DNA of 64,000 nucleotides, from the NCBI RefSeq assembly GCF_026262505.1, contig NC_067205.1:25115693-25179692 (forward strand), written 5' to 3'. How positions within the stretch are numbered: the stretch's first letter is position 1; each line of letters opens with the position of its first letter. Shown in pieces: positions 41,601 through 49,051 of this stretch. The stretch is from Trichomonas vaginalis G3. Taxonomy: Eukaryota; Parabasalia; Trichomonadida; Trichomonadidae. The notes under the pieces are model-generated. The model had not been told where the DNA came from. It made no database searches and worked only from the letters and a program-made list of their open reading frames with translations. Position numbers and translations under genes: made by a program.

Positions 41601-42370
41601 TCTACTTTCTTCATTAACTCACTAGCCACATATTCCTTATCTGCTTTCTTCATTAACTCACTAGCCACATATTCCTTATCTGCTTTCTTCATTAACTCAC
41701 TAACCACATATTCCTTATCTACTTTCTTCATTAACTCACTAGCCACATATTCCTTATCTGCTTTCTTCATTAACTCACTAGCCACATATTCCTTATCTAC
41801 TTTCTTCATTAACTCACTAGCCACATATTCCTTATCTACTTTCTTCATTAACTCACTAGCCACATATTCCTTATCTACTTTCTTCATTAACTCACTAGCC
41901 ACATATTCCTTATCTGCTTTCTTCATTAACTCACTAGCCACATATTCCTTATCTGCTTTCTTCATTAACTCACTAACCACATATTCCTTATCTGCTTTCT
42001 TCATTATGTCATTTAGGAAACCTTTTATGAATTCCTCATTTAAATTAAATCTTCCAATCTTCAAAACTTTAGGAAATGCATTTAATGCGTAATATCTTTG
42101 TTCTTCTGGTGGAATTGATGTTATATCATCCGTTATTCCTTTAATTTTTGAATTCATAAATAAAATTTCTTTTATATTTGATATCACTGCACCACCTTTG
42201 CAAACGAATTCGAAATGGTCATTTTTCAATACTATCTCCAAATCTCCATATTTCAACCTTTGTGTTTGTTCTGCCGTCTTTGAATTATATGCATATGTGG
42301 CGTATGTAATGGTCTGAAGGACCTGGGTGCTTTGCGCCTTAAGTTGCTGTGTTTGCTGTTGTTTAATCAT
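38672..42370 (-). CDS. Giant fibre protein: 13-residue repeat shaft and phage baseplate/collar-type tip
   Basis: The protein has 1232 residues. Residues 1-~120 form a small N-terminal domain. About 55 copies of MKKADKEYVASEL (Ala/Val variants) follow, encoded by a 39-bp tandem repeat at ~39870-42010. After a linker (~residues 840-1090) comes a C-terminal domain with NPVGSIYTSMD, FGVGAWEQIVDRFLYC, GENLPAHSHYI, GEGNHTHFVSG and MPPYMTVYAWYRVQ. These are the signatures of bacteriophage baseplate/tail-collar receptor-binding tips. Repeats of the ADKxYVxxEL type are typical of trimeric coiled-coil phage and adhesin stalks. It would be a virion spike or fibre. The leader TTTATTTTTAAATCATAATAA matches the element's promoter pattern. 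Confidence 0.88.
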   Translation of the reverse strand: MIKQQQTQQLKAQSTQVLQTITYATYAYNSKTAEQTQRLKYGDLEIVLKNDHFEFVCKGGAVISNIKEILFMNSKIKGITDDITSIPPEEQRYYALNAFPKVLKIGRFNLNEEFIKGFLNDIMKKADKEYVVSELMKKADKEYVASELMKKADKEYVASELMKKVDKEYVASELMKKVDKEYVASELMKKVDKEYVASELMKKADKEYVASELMKKVDKEYVVSELMKKADKEYVASELMKKADKEYVASELMKKVDKEYVASELMKKVDKEYVASELMKKADKEYVASELMKKADKEYVASELMKKVDKEYVVSELMKKADKEYVASELMKKADKEYVASELMKKADKEYVVSELMKKVDKEYVASELMKKADKEYVASELMKKVDKEYVASELMKKVDKEYVASELMKKVDKEYVASELMKKADKEYVASELMKKVDKEYVASELMKKVDKEYVASELMKKVDKEYVASELMKKVDKEYVASELMKKVDKEYVASELMKKADKEYVASELMKKADKEYVASELMKKADKEYVVSELMKKVDKEYVASELMKKADKEYVASELMKKVDKEYVASELMKKVDKEYVASELMKKVDKEYVASELMKKADKEYVASELMKKADKEYVVSELMKKVDKEYVVSELMKKADKEYVASELMKKADKEYVASELMKKADKEYVVSELMKKVDKEYVASELMKKADKEYVASELMKKVDKEYVASELMKKVDKEYVASELMKKVDKEYVASELMKKADKEYVASELMKKVDKEYVVSELMKKADKEYVASELMKKADKEYVVSELMKKADKEYVASELMKKADKEYVASELMKKADKEYVNEKDNEIKERVERYHEWTSNILKSKADTGWVSGCLDLKADKEYVNSELEKKADNEYVNGIYQSLIGTTKNIETIVGDFSVNEENKYFRWQFVQSLRNGMRCKLIPKNNNEMYVSYIKNDGTQVKVPLDNNCYLNLYGDEQKKYLRVYEMTDMTLSNLAPAPYYYDYGDDVRTPHVDEQKLTLYLDYYRYKRYNAIEKTRIVYYYTDDKNKYYSQDFTYPENIRLYYKKYSDTNQKKPEIVALYFKFKRDNPILSHMFDLMNPVGSIYTSMDARGPQAMFGVGAWEQIVDRFLYCANSSKETGGSKTITGENLPAHSHYIDLSTSQAGWHKHRYWDWSGMTKGKGYDVKDDVKFAINCYWSDTQGEGNHTHFVSGYTQTTGQGKEYMPPYMTVYAWYRVQ
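39870..42010. repeat. 39-bp minisatellite in the fibre gene, about 55 units
   Basis: Units of the form CTCACTAGCCACATATTCCT-TATCTGCTTTCTTCATTAA repeat in frame with only two common variable sites (GCC/ACC and GCT/ACT, giving Ala/Val). Such uniformity indicates recent expansion or ongoing homogenisation. Confidence 0.95.
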
Positions 42371-42394
42371 TTATTATGATTTAAAAATAAATAT

Positions 42395-43104
42395 TTAATC
42401 CGTTATCTCATCAGCTATTTTTTCTATTTGAAATTGCCATAATATTTCATTCATGAATTCTAAATCACAATCAAATAGGTCAGTTATTCTAAATTTAATA
42501 TTTGATAAATCTTTTGAATGAAGAATAAATGAATTCCCGGATAATTGAAACGGATATGATAAAGAAAATGTGTTTAAGTTGATGGATAAAATGTTTTGTA
42601 TTGATGGGTAAGAGTTAGGGTCTAATGTTTGATGTGAAAATCTCATTGGGGTATTAACTTTATCACATTTGATTAAAATGAAATTGGAACCAGTGTCAGA
42701 ATACAAAACATCCCCAACATCTTTTTCAAAATTTAATATCCCCAACAATGAACGAAAATGAGGAGTACAAAATTTAATTTTCAGCGGAATTTAATAAGGT
42801 TATTTATTTCATCAAGTTCAAAAAGTTTATCGGGTTTTGATTTAAAATTTTCTTCATACCATACGATAAATGATTCATTTAAATAACTTAAAATCATATT
42901 AATATCCCATTTCGTTATCACATTATTTATATACATATCATACGTTTTTTCATGGTCATCTTTAATAAATGATATATAATCTGAAGGGTCTAAAAGAATG
43001 GGATTAAATTTACCACTCACAGAAACGAGAGTAACATTATAAATTCCGCTAACTGTTAAATTTAATTCACAACTATTATTCGAAATAATATTGATAATTG
43101 ACAT
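42395..43104 (-). pseudogene. Small Maverick virion-region protein, split by one frameshift
   Basis: The first frame (43104-42781, 107 residues) starts at an ATG with the element-type leader. The second (to 42395) has no ATG before it, being open from just past a stop overlapping the first frame, and carries on with LGILNFEKDVGDVLYSD. Adding one base between 42750 and 42785 would join them to ~236 residues. The sequence is strand-rich (ISNNSCELNLTVSGIYNVTL; INLNTFSLSYPFQLSG), consistent with a jelly-roll or other beta protein. No family is recognised. Confidence 0.55.
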
Positions 43105-43123
43105 TTTTATTACGATTAAAAAT
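43105..43123. promoter_or_regulatory. Very short divergent promoter region
   Basis: Only 19 bases (TTTTATTACGATTAAAAAT) separate the ATGs of two genes read in opposite directions. The T-rich leader motif of each gene must overlap the other's, and may extend into its coding start. Confidence 0.55.
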
Positions 43124-43603
43124 ATGGTAAAGCGTTATTTTCCAGTGATAAATAAAACTAGAATAAGATTACCTCAAGAATTCATAAATTCAACGAATAA
43201 GAAATTCATTCATGTTATAAATTTTAGTGTTTTCAGAAAATACGAGTCAATGTCATATTCATCAACAGGTTATATTTCACTTCATTCAAATTTAGTTCAA
43301 TCAAACCCATATAATGACCATTTCATAAGATTTTCAGATGGTATTAAAAATGTAATTGATAGATTAAAATATGAACAGATTGACAATATCGAATTTTTGG
43401 AATTTTGGTTTAAATATCCTGATGGAAAAAAGATTGAAGTTAAAGATAAAGCTGATACTATAACAAAAACAATTACAATGACCGATCCGGATAGTGGGAA
43501 ACAAAAAGAAATAAAACAAACGATAGAAACTGGTGAAAGGTCAATTATTATTGATTATGATTCAAAGGATTATTATTCGATAATGTTAATGCTTGAATAT
43601 TAA
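43124..43603 (+). CDS. Maverick protein of 159 residues, probable beta-rich virion protein
   Basis: The ATG at 43124 follows ATTTTTATTACGATTAAAAAT. A longer frame begins at a TTG and is not preferred. The product is strand-rich (FIHVINFSVFRKYESMSYSS; YISLHSNLVQSN) with an acidic-lysine loop and ends IIIDYDSKDYYSIMLMLEY. It is the only rightward gene inside the leftward virion block. A minor capsid (single jelly-roll) role is possible by position and composition, but not shown. Its stop overlaps the stop of the convergent gene at 43600-44268. Confidence 0.6.
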   Translation: MVKRYFPVINKTRIRLPQEFINSTNKKFIHVINFSVFRKYESMSYSSTGYISLHSNLVQSNPYNDHFIRFSDGIKNVIDRLKYEQIDNIEFLEFWFKYPDGKKIEVKDKADTITKTITMTDPDSGKQKEIKQTIETGERSIIIDYDSKDYYSIMLMLEY

Positions 43604-44268
43604 ATAGCCTTAACAAAGAATTTTTCAAGTGATATTTTATATTCATCAACTATTTTATTGTATATGTTATTATAAGTTAAATGTAGTTCAGTTGTTGTTC
43701 CATTCTTTGATATCTTAATTGTGCTAATATCCTTTATAGGATTTATTTTTGCAACTGTTCCGCAGCATGAAACCTCATCATCTATGAAAAATTGAATCTT
43801 AACGTCTGAATCTTGAACATCACAAAGAATGGCGATAATGTGAATTAATGATTCATAAGGTAAAATAATTAAACCGGATTGATCAATTAAATTTATTATT
43901 GAATCATAATTATTAATTATTATATCACGGTAAATTTTCATTAATTCAGAATTAATGTCTATTTTATATGGGTTCTCGATGTTTGATGAAAGAGGTGGGG
44001 GGTATGTTGGATAAGTGGGAATTTCAACAGGTTCTTTACCAGGTTCAGATAAAATGATTGGGTCTTCATCTTCTTTATTTTGCTCCTCCTCTTTCTTTGG
44101 TAAGTCACGAGTTAATAAATTTGGTTGAGTTGCTGACCTTGTTAATTCAGGGCTAACATTAACTTTAACATTTTGAATAATTCGTGATTTATCATCATTT
44201 ACGTTATAACCAACCGTAATCTCTGCTTTTGCGTTAGTGTTCTTTTGACTTGTGAAACGTCTTCTCAT
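43600..44268 (-). CDS. Maverick protein of 222 residues, unknown
   Basis: It starts MRRRFTSQK with a basic N-terminus. An acidic, Pro-rich linker (KKEEEQNKEDEDP; EIPTYPTYPPPL) follows, then a folded C-terminal half with alternating helix and strand (NSELMKIYRDIIINNYDSII; DVKIQFFIDDEVSCCG). The leader is TTTTTTTTATTCAATTATAA. It lies within the virion gene block, so a structural or packaging role is likely, but the family is unknown. Confidence 0.6.
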   Translation of the reverse strand: MRRRFTSQKNTNAKAEITVGYNVNDDKSRIIQNVKVNVSPELTRSATQPNLLTRDLPKKEEEQNKEDEDPIILSEPGKEPVEIPTYPTYPPPLSSNIENPYKIDINSELMKIYRDIIINNYDSIINLIDQSGLIILPYESLIHIIAILCDVQDSDVKIQFFIDDEVSCCGTVAKINPIKDISTIKISKNGTTTELHLTYNNIYNKIVDEYKISLEKFFVKAI

Positions 44269-44352
44269 TTATAATTGAATAAAAAAAAGAAAAATATATT
44301 TAAAGTTTTATTTAGTTGTTACGGTAATATCCCAAGGTTCATCCTTGTTTGC

Positions 44353-45252
44353 TTATACTTTCTTTGTAACTGCACCAATTATGTTATTGATAATGATTTG
44401 AGTTTCTCCCAGTCTTATTTTATCATTTACAATATCTTTAATCATTTCATTACATGCATTCTTAAAACCATCTGATTTTTCTAATTTACGTCTATCACTT
44501 TCTTTAATTAAATCAAAGTTATAACCTTGTTGAGAATAAAGTGGTTTCTTTATCAATTCCTTGAACGCTTCTGAAAGTGAAGATGAAGAAATTCTTGCCA
44601 CTTGAATTGGTTTAAATTCTGCTTTCATTGCTTCTTTCTGTTCATTGAACACTGGATCGAATAAAGCAACTTTAAAGAATTTCTTAGCTGAAATTTCGGG
44701 TCTAATATTTGCATATTGACCATCAAACTGATTAACATATCGTGGTAATCCATCCGGTCCCTCTTCAATAGCATTTAATTCTTCATTGAAATAAGAATAT
44801 GGATTATGACGGTATGAATTAATTGGACCATTTTCACCTTCTCCAATGTATTGTTTAACAGCTTTTCCATTTTCATCAAATTGCATAGGATAACGTTCAT
44901 TATATGCTTTACGTTTAGGATAATCCGTCATTGTTAATTTATAACCATTTATGACTTTAATATTACCTTGACCATCAGTAACGAAAACTTCATTTATACC
45001 ATCAGGTTTTCCATTTGGACCCGTAATGTCTGCTTCATGTGCTTCCCAATTTGGACCTTGACGTTTGGCATATGCTTGAGCTTCTGGTAATGTTAAAACG
45101 TTTCTCATTTGTTTAACATCTTTTTGAAGACCAGCAACAATATGAACTAATTCTTTCATTCCATCAGGAACTTTCATAGTTCTATTATATGCACCCTTTT
45201 TGTTTGTTCCTTGTTTTAATGGAACCTGTAGAAGATTTGCTATTTCTGTCAT
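44353..45252 (-). CDS. Maverick virion-block protein of 299 residues, unknown
   Basis: It is an intact frame just downstream of the ATPase in the same direction. The middle carries [20 protein letters not shown] and [21 protein letters not shown], a compact folded stretch with Gly/Asp turns. N- and C-terminal parts are helical. Such a DGxNEVxVxxxxGxxxxxNGY pattern looks conserved rather than random, and I expect homologues in other Mavericks or related viruses, but I cannot name it. The leader contains TTTTTATTTTTTATTTATAATT. Confidence 0.6.
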   Translation of the reverse strand: MTEIANLLQVPLKQGTNKKGAYNRTMKVPDGMKELVHIVAGLQKDVKQMRNVLTLPEAQAYAKRQGPNWEAHEADITGPNGKPDGINEVFVTDGQGNIKVINGYKLTMTDYPKRKAYNERYPMQFDENGKAVKQYIGEGENGPINSYRHNPYSYFNEELNAIEEGPDGLPRYVNQFDGQYANIRPEISAKKFFKVALFDPVFNEQKEAMKAEFKPIQVARISSSSLSEAFKELIKKPLYSQQGYNFDLIKESDRRKLEKSDGFKNACNEMIKDIVNDKIRLGETQIIINNIIGAVTKKV

Positions 45253-45292
45253 GTTTAATTATAAATAAAAAATAAAAATTAATTATAAAAAG

Positions 45293-46120
45293 TTAATCAA
45301 ATTTAACACTTCCTTTATTTAAATCAACTATTATTTTTCCATGTTCACCTAATTGTTGATATTGTGTGTAAAGTTCATTAATGCTCATTGGTAAATTCAC
45401 TTGATAAAGCATAACGTTCAACTGTTGACGACTAAAACCACTGAAAATGAAAAGGGTGGACAGGTTTGATTTAATGTTTGTGCTTAATGCTTTAAAGTAT
45501 TGAACAGCCATAAAGAATGAACATTGAATATGTCGACATTGAGTTAATAATTGATTAAAATATGATTTCTCATTAGTTATTAGTTTTGATTTCACGGCAT
45601 CATCTAGAAAAATTAGTGAATGCAAAAATTCTTTATCAAAATTTGAAATAGAAAGTGTTTCAAATAATTCATCCCGTTGTTTATCAATAATTTTATCCTC
45701 TAATCCTTGCTTCTTGATTGTATTATATAATTCTTTATACATTAAAAAGTTTTTTAAATAATCTTCTGCTTCTTCTTGTGATAAATAAATAATTGGAATT
45801 TTGATTAAATGCTTTAAAGATTCAAATGTATCATCTGAAGGTGAACCTGAACGGTTGATATAAATTAACACATGTGAATAGGGGGAAGTGTTAGCAATAA
45901 TGATAATTTGTTTTAATATCGTTAATGTTTTACCTTTATTTTGTTTACCAATTGCTGCAGTGATTGAATTTAAGTAACATTCAGAATATGGAATTTTCAT
46001 TAATTTTTCCTTAGATAAAGCATTTCTATTATCACTCAATGCTTCATTAATCATATCATCTACGTATGTATTATATACTCCTGCTAATTCTTCATAAGGG
46101 GTGGATGAATTTAAATCCAT
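45293..46120 (-). CDS. A32-like genome-packaging ATPase (FtsK/HerA type)
   Basis: The protein has 275 residues. Walker A is GKQNKGKT (~residue 58), Walker B is LIFLDD (~170), and a downstream CRHIQCSFFMAVQ matches the arginine/glutamine motif of A32-type packaging ATPases. It would pump element DNA into capsids. It directly follows the probable capsid gene on the same strand with 24 bases between, the usual pairing in Polintons and virophages. The leader AATTTATTTTTGATTAA touches the ATG. Confidence 0.85.
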   Translation of the reverse strand: MDLNSSTPYEELAGVYNTYVDDMINEALSDNRNALSKEKLMKIPYSECYLNSITAAIGKQNKGKTLTILKQIIIIANTSPYSHVLIYINRSGSPSDDTFESLKHLIKIPIIYLSQEEAEDYLKNFLMYKELYNTIKKQGLEDKIIDKQRDELFETLSISNFDKEFLHSLIFLDDAVKSKLITNEKSYFNQLLTQCRHIQCSFFMAVQYFKALSTNIKSNLSTLFIFSGFSRQQLNVMLYQVNLPMSINELYTQYQQLGEHGKIIVDLNKGSVKFD

Positions 46121-46144
46121 TTAATCAAAAATAAATTTATAATT

Positions 46145-47785
46145 TTAAACATTTCTATTCATCAATATTTCATCATATGAACTTCTATACTGTGGTGGTG
46201 TACCTGTTGGATGATATTTCAAACCTTCATCCGGTGTCCATGTCCAATATGTAGTCCTAGTAAACCAAACCTGAGGAGGATTTGTCACCTTTGAACAGTA
46301 AGTGTCATTTTCACCCTGAATGATTGGATAAGCTTTCACTTGTACTGTAACTTGTGAGTTGAAAGTTTCTAATCCATCAAAGAATATACCCGCTCCATCA
46401 CGTTGAACTGGAATAGTGCATAAGAATGAAGTTTGGTCTTTCCATGTTCTAGCTAATGGTGTGCCATTATCATCATTCAGTGGTCTAGTTAATGAGTCCT
46501 CGTATTCTTCTGTGCATTCATTCACTCCATCTAAATCAGAAGCTTGAAGCATACGTGTAAAGAATATGTCGCCCACTGTGGTCATCGCTTGATCGGGGAA
46601 GTTTCTGGAATCTATAGTGACCTGAAGACCTCGAAGCATTGGATTTTCTAAAACTGTTCTTTGCATTGCATTTTTCGGAAATGTTAACACAACATCTGTA
46701 ACATTATGAAGAGCGTATGAGAAATCTGAGCTAATACCTTCAGGAGTGATGCAACCTCCATTTAGTGAACGAACGTCAATATGTTGAGCTGGAATCATGA
46801 ATGGATCTTCCTTACTGAATAAACGTGGTATTGCTTTAACTGATTCTTCAATTAAACCATATCCTGGTGTAATGCATTTATCCTCTAAAACTTCCATCTT
46901 TGTGCATGAAATAATAACGTCATCAACTGTTGCGTCAGCAGATGTAGCGGCTAAGCCTGTAATTAATTTGGTAGGAAGTCCGATTTGTTGGAATTTGCGA
47001 TCATATTTATAAACATGATTCATAATCTTTTCATAATTTTCATCAGTTATCTTTTCATAAACGTAATTTTGTAAATCATCAACTCTTAACGGGTCAACCT
47101 GACAAAATACTAAAGTATCCCTGAAAACATAATATTTAAGAATGATATCACCAAATGATTTAGGATAATCATCGAACGCCTGAAATGCTAACAAATCATT
47201 TACCGGAATAATCATATCAAAAGTGACATCAACTTCTTCATTTGCTTTCTTGAAAACTTCTGAAGGGTCAATATATTTTCCACATACTGAGTTATCATAT
47301 TTTTGAACATTATTATATAACGAATGAACAAACTTTTTAACTTTCCTTTCTGATTTCGGTTTATATGTTGCAAATGCGAAAGATTCACGGGCACAATCCA
47401 TCTGAAGATAACCAGCATCACCTCTTTCAGTTTCTACTTCTAATTGTTTAAAGCTTTGATTTGATGATTTGTAACCAACGAATAAACGCATGCATTTAAA
47501 AGCGGCATCACATGTGAAAGCTTTATTTGAAACTAGAGTTGCTTTAACTTTGCGTTTAATATATGTGTCACCTAATTGGTTCACATCATGAGCCGGATTT
47601 GTAATTCTTAAATGAGTTTGTTTATCATCAAAATATGGAGTATCAGAGTCATAGCATGAACTTTCAAGTTCTCTATAATATCTTCTACCGTCATTCTTTG
47701 CAAATATTTCATTTATCTTTTCGAATGAATGAAACACATTTCCATTAATCGGTTTGGTGTTTGGCACTAAATAGTTAGTCGTCAT
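46145..47785 (-). CDS. Probable major capsid protein (double jelly-roll)
   Basis: The protein has 546 residues, about the size of Polinton and virophage capsid proteins. It is strand-rich with few helices and no signal or membrane segment. DVTFDMIIPVNDLLAFQAFD followed by GDIILKYYVFRD resembles the conserved end of the first jelly roll in this class, and YPIIQGENDTYC lies near the end. The main argument is context: upstream neighbour of the packaging ATPase, same strand, in a Maverick that has all other core genes. The assignment is family- and position-based. The leader is TTTTTTATTTATTAATAA. Confidence 0.7.
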   Translation of the reverse strand: MTTNYLVPNTKPINGNVFHSFEKINEIFAKNDGRRYYRELESSCYDSDTPYFDDKQTHLRITNPAHDVNQLGDTYIKRKVKATLVSNKAFTCDAAFKCMRLFVGYKSSNQSFKQLEVETERGDAGYLQMDCARESFAFATYKPKSERKVKKFVHSLYNNVQKYDNSVCGKYIDPSEVFKKANEEVDVTFDMIIPVNDLLAFQAFDDYPKSFGDIILKYYVFRDTLVFCQVDPLRVDDLQNYVYEKITDENYEKIMNHVYKYDRKFQQIGLPTKLITGLAATSADATVDDVIISCTKMEVLEDKCITPGYGLIEESVKAIPRLFSKEDPFMIPAQHIDVRSLNGGCITPEGISSDFSYALHNVTDVVLTFPKNAMQRTVLENPMLRGLQVTIDSRNFPDQAMTTVGDIFFTRMLQASDLDGVNECTEEYEDSLTRPLNDDNGTPLARTWKDQTSFLCTIPVQRDGAGIFFDGLETFNSQVTVQVKAYPIIQGENDTYCSKVTNPPQVWFTRTTYWTWTPDEGLKYHPTGTPPQYRSSYDEILMNRNV

Positions 47786-47852
47786 TTATTAATAAATAAA
47801 AAATCAAAATTAAAAGATGGAAATGAATTTTTTAATTAATATTAAATCAACT

Positions 47853-48068
47853 ATGGCTGCAGGTATATTTAAAAAATTATGGGATAAAGTAAAAAGAGGA
47901 GCGAGTAAAGTTTGGGAAACATTGAAGAAGGGGGCAAATTGGATATTTAAGAATAAAGAAGCAATTAGTGACGTTGCTGAATCAATAACACCAAAAGCTG
48001 CCCCAATAAGAGAAATTTTAAATAAAGGAGAAAAAGTTTATCAAAGACTACAACCGATACTGAGATAA
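47853..48068 (+). CDS. Small amphipathic protein, pVI-like (71 residues)
   Basis: I choose the ATG at 47853 because its product begins MAAGIFKKLWDKVKRGASKV, matching the start of the protein at 48097-48333 (MAAGFFKKLWDGIKKAAGWV). An upstream ATG at 47817 would add 12 residues. The N-terminus is a strong basic amphipathic helix with Trp, like the membrane-active minor capsid protein VI of adenoviruses and similar proteins of other tailless dsDNA viruses. This is inferred from composition and position next to the capsid gene. Confidence 0.6.
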   Translation: MAAGIFKKLWDKVKRGASKVWETLKKGANWIFKNKEAISDVAESITPKAAPIREILNKGEKVYQRLQPILR

Positions 48069-48096
48069 AAATAATATTTATTTATTTATTTTTCCA

Positions 48097-48333
48097 CTAT
48101 TTACCTCCTATTTTATTAAGTATTCCTTCAGCAATTCCACCAACTGCGTTACCTGCTTGTGCTCCCATCGCCGGATTACCTGCTTTAGCACCTAATACTC
48201 CACCTATGATAGTTCCTGCCGTTTTCGCTACTGGTGCCAAAAAGTTTGCAACAGGTTTAATAATCTTTTGATGAACCCAACCCGCAGCTTTCTTAATTCC
48301 ATCCCATAATTTTTTAAAGAATCCTGCAGCCAT
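48097..48333 (-). CDS. Small amphipathic and Gly/Ala-rich protein, paralogue of 47853-48068
   Basis: The protein has 78 residues. It shares the MAAGxFKKLWDxxK amphipathic start with its neighbour, then has a hydrophobic Gly/Ala-rich segment (TAGTIIGGVLGAKAGNPAMG) able to insert in membranes. The two genes converge. The pair suggests a duplication followed by divergence into two membrane-active virion components. That role is inference. Confidence 0.6.
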   Translation of the reverse strand: MAAGFFKKLWDGIKKAAGWVHQKIIKPVANFLAPVAKTAGTIIGGVLGAKAGNPAMGAQAGNAVGGIAEGILNKIGGK

Positions 48334-48401
48334 TTCTGATTATTTCATTAAAATTAAAAATATATTTCATCACTTATATTCTAATTTTTATTTAATGATA
48401 A

Positions 48402-48770
48402 ATGAAACCAATTTTAAAAATAAATGAAACAGAGGAGGAAGAAATAAATGAAAGTGAAAATGTTCAACAAAAAATAAACGTTGTTAAACCAATTACTGAA
48501 ATAAAAAAATTTTCATCTGTTGAAGAATTTAATGACTATTATGCCAATAATAAAAAATTATTTGAAGAATTGACAACATGTAAATTGAATAAAATGTTTA
48601 AAGTTGATGGATTCAAAATTTCAAAAATAAAAGGAGTGGTTAGTTTGAAATCTATTCCTCAATCAAGAATCACCTCATTAATGAAAATAGATGATTTAAC
48701 AAAAAGAATAGAAGAGATTGAAGAGCGAATAAATCAAATAATTGATTTCATAAATTCAAATAATCATTAG
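48402..48770 (+). CDS. Maverick protein of 122 residues with C-terminal coiled coil
   Basis: It starts at an ATG after TTTTTATTTAATGATAA. It has an acidic start (NETEEEEINESENVQQ), a folded core (FSSVEEFNDYYANNKKLFEE; LNKMFKVDGFKISKIKG) and a coiled-coil end (LTKRIEEIEERINQIIDFIN). Its last 11 codons lie inside the right terminal repeat. The core looks conserved, perhaps nucleic-acid binding, but no family is recognised. Confidence 0.65.
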   Translation: MKPILKINETEEEEINESENVQQKINVVKPITEIKKFSSVEEFNDYYANNKKLFEELTTCKLNKMFKVDGFKISKIKGVVSLKSIPQSRITSLMKIDDLTKRIEEIEERINQIIDFINSNNH

Positions 48771-49045
48771 TTTCAATTTATTTTTCTCATTTATGACTCC
48801 ATTGATTATGACATCATTGATTCCATTCATGATTTAAACAATGTTTAATTAATCGCGGAATATCTGACATCATCTATATATAGCTTCTTTTATAAAAGAT
48901 AAAAATAAATTATTTTAAAATTAATGTTAATTTTTTAATGATTTATTATTTATTTCATATGTTAAAAAATGATACAAAATCGCTCGATATTGTATGAATT
49001 CTTACATTTACAAAAAAAGTCACACAACCCGCTATATATACTACT
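48736..49045. repeat. Right terminal inverted repeat, 310 bp
   Basis: It is the reverse complement of 27486-27795 and ends CCCGCTATATATACTACT. The stop codon of the last gene lies within it. Confidence 0.95.
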
Positions 49046-49051
49046 AATTTA
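49046..49051. repeat. Right target-site duplication of the Maverick (AATTTA)
   Basis: It is identical to 27480-27485 and abuts the right terminal repeat. Confidence 0.9.

Larger units (their letters stand above)
27486..49045. mobile_element. Complete Maverick/Polinton element, 21,560 bp
   Basis: The element is bounded by 310-bp terminal inverted repeats and a 6-bp target duplication. It encodes the hallmark set: protein-primed DNA polymerase B, retroviral-type integrase, packaging ATPase and a probable double-jelly-roll capsid protein. Extra genes include a primase-SF3 helicase and a phage-like fibre. Left-half genes point right; virion genes point mostly left. The repeats read as identical, so insertion or last homogenisation was recent. 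The polymerase gene has two apparent 1-base frameshifts and a small virion gene has a third. Whether it can still move or form particles is unknown. Confidence 0.96.

Noticed and set aside
39870..42010. Treating the 39-bp repeats as non-coding satellite
   Set aside because: All units keep one frame across more than 2 kb and join coding domains on both sides, so they are the fibre shaft.
43091..43123. Longer start (TTG at 43091) for the gene at 43124-43603
   Set aside because: The ATG at 43124 directly follows the element-type leader; the longer version would overlap the start of the divergent gene.
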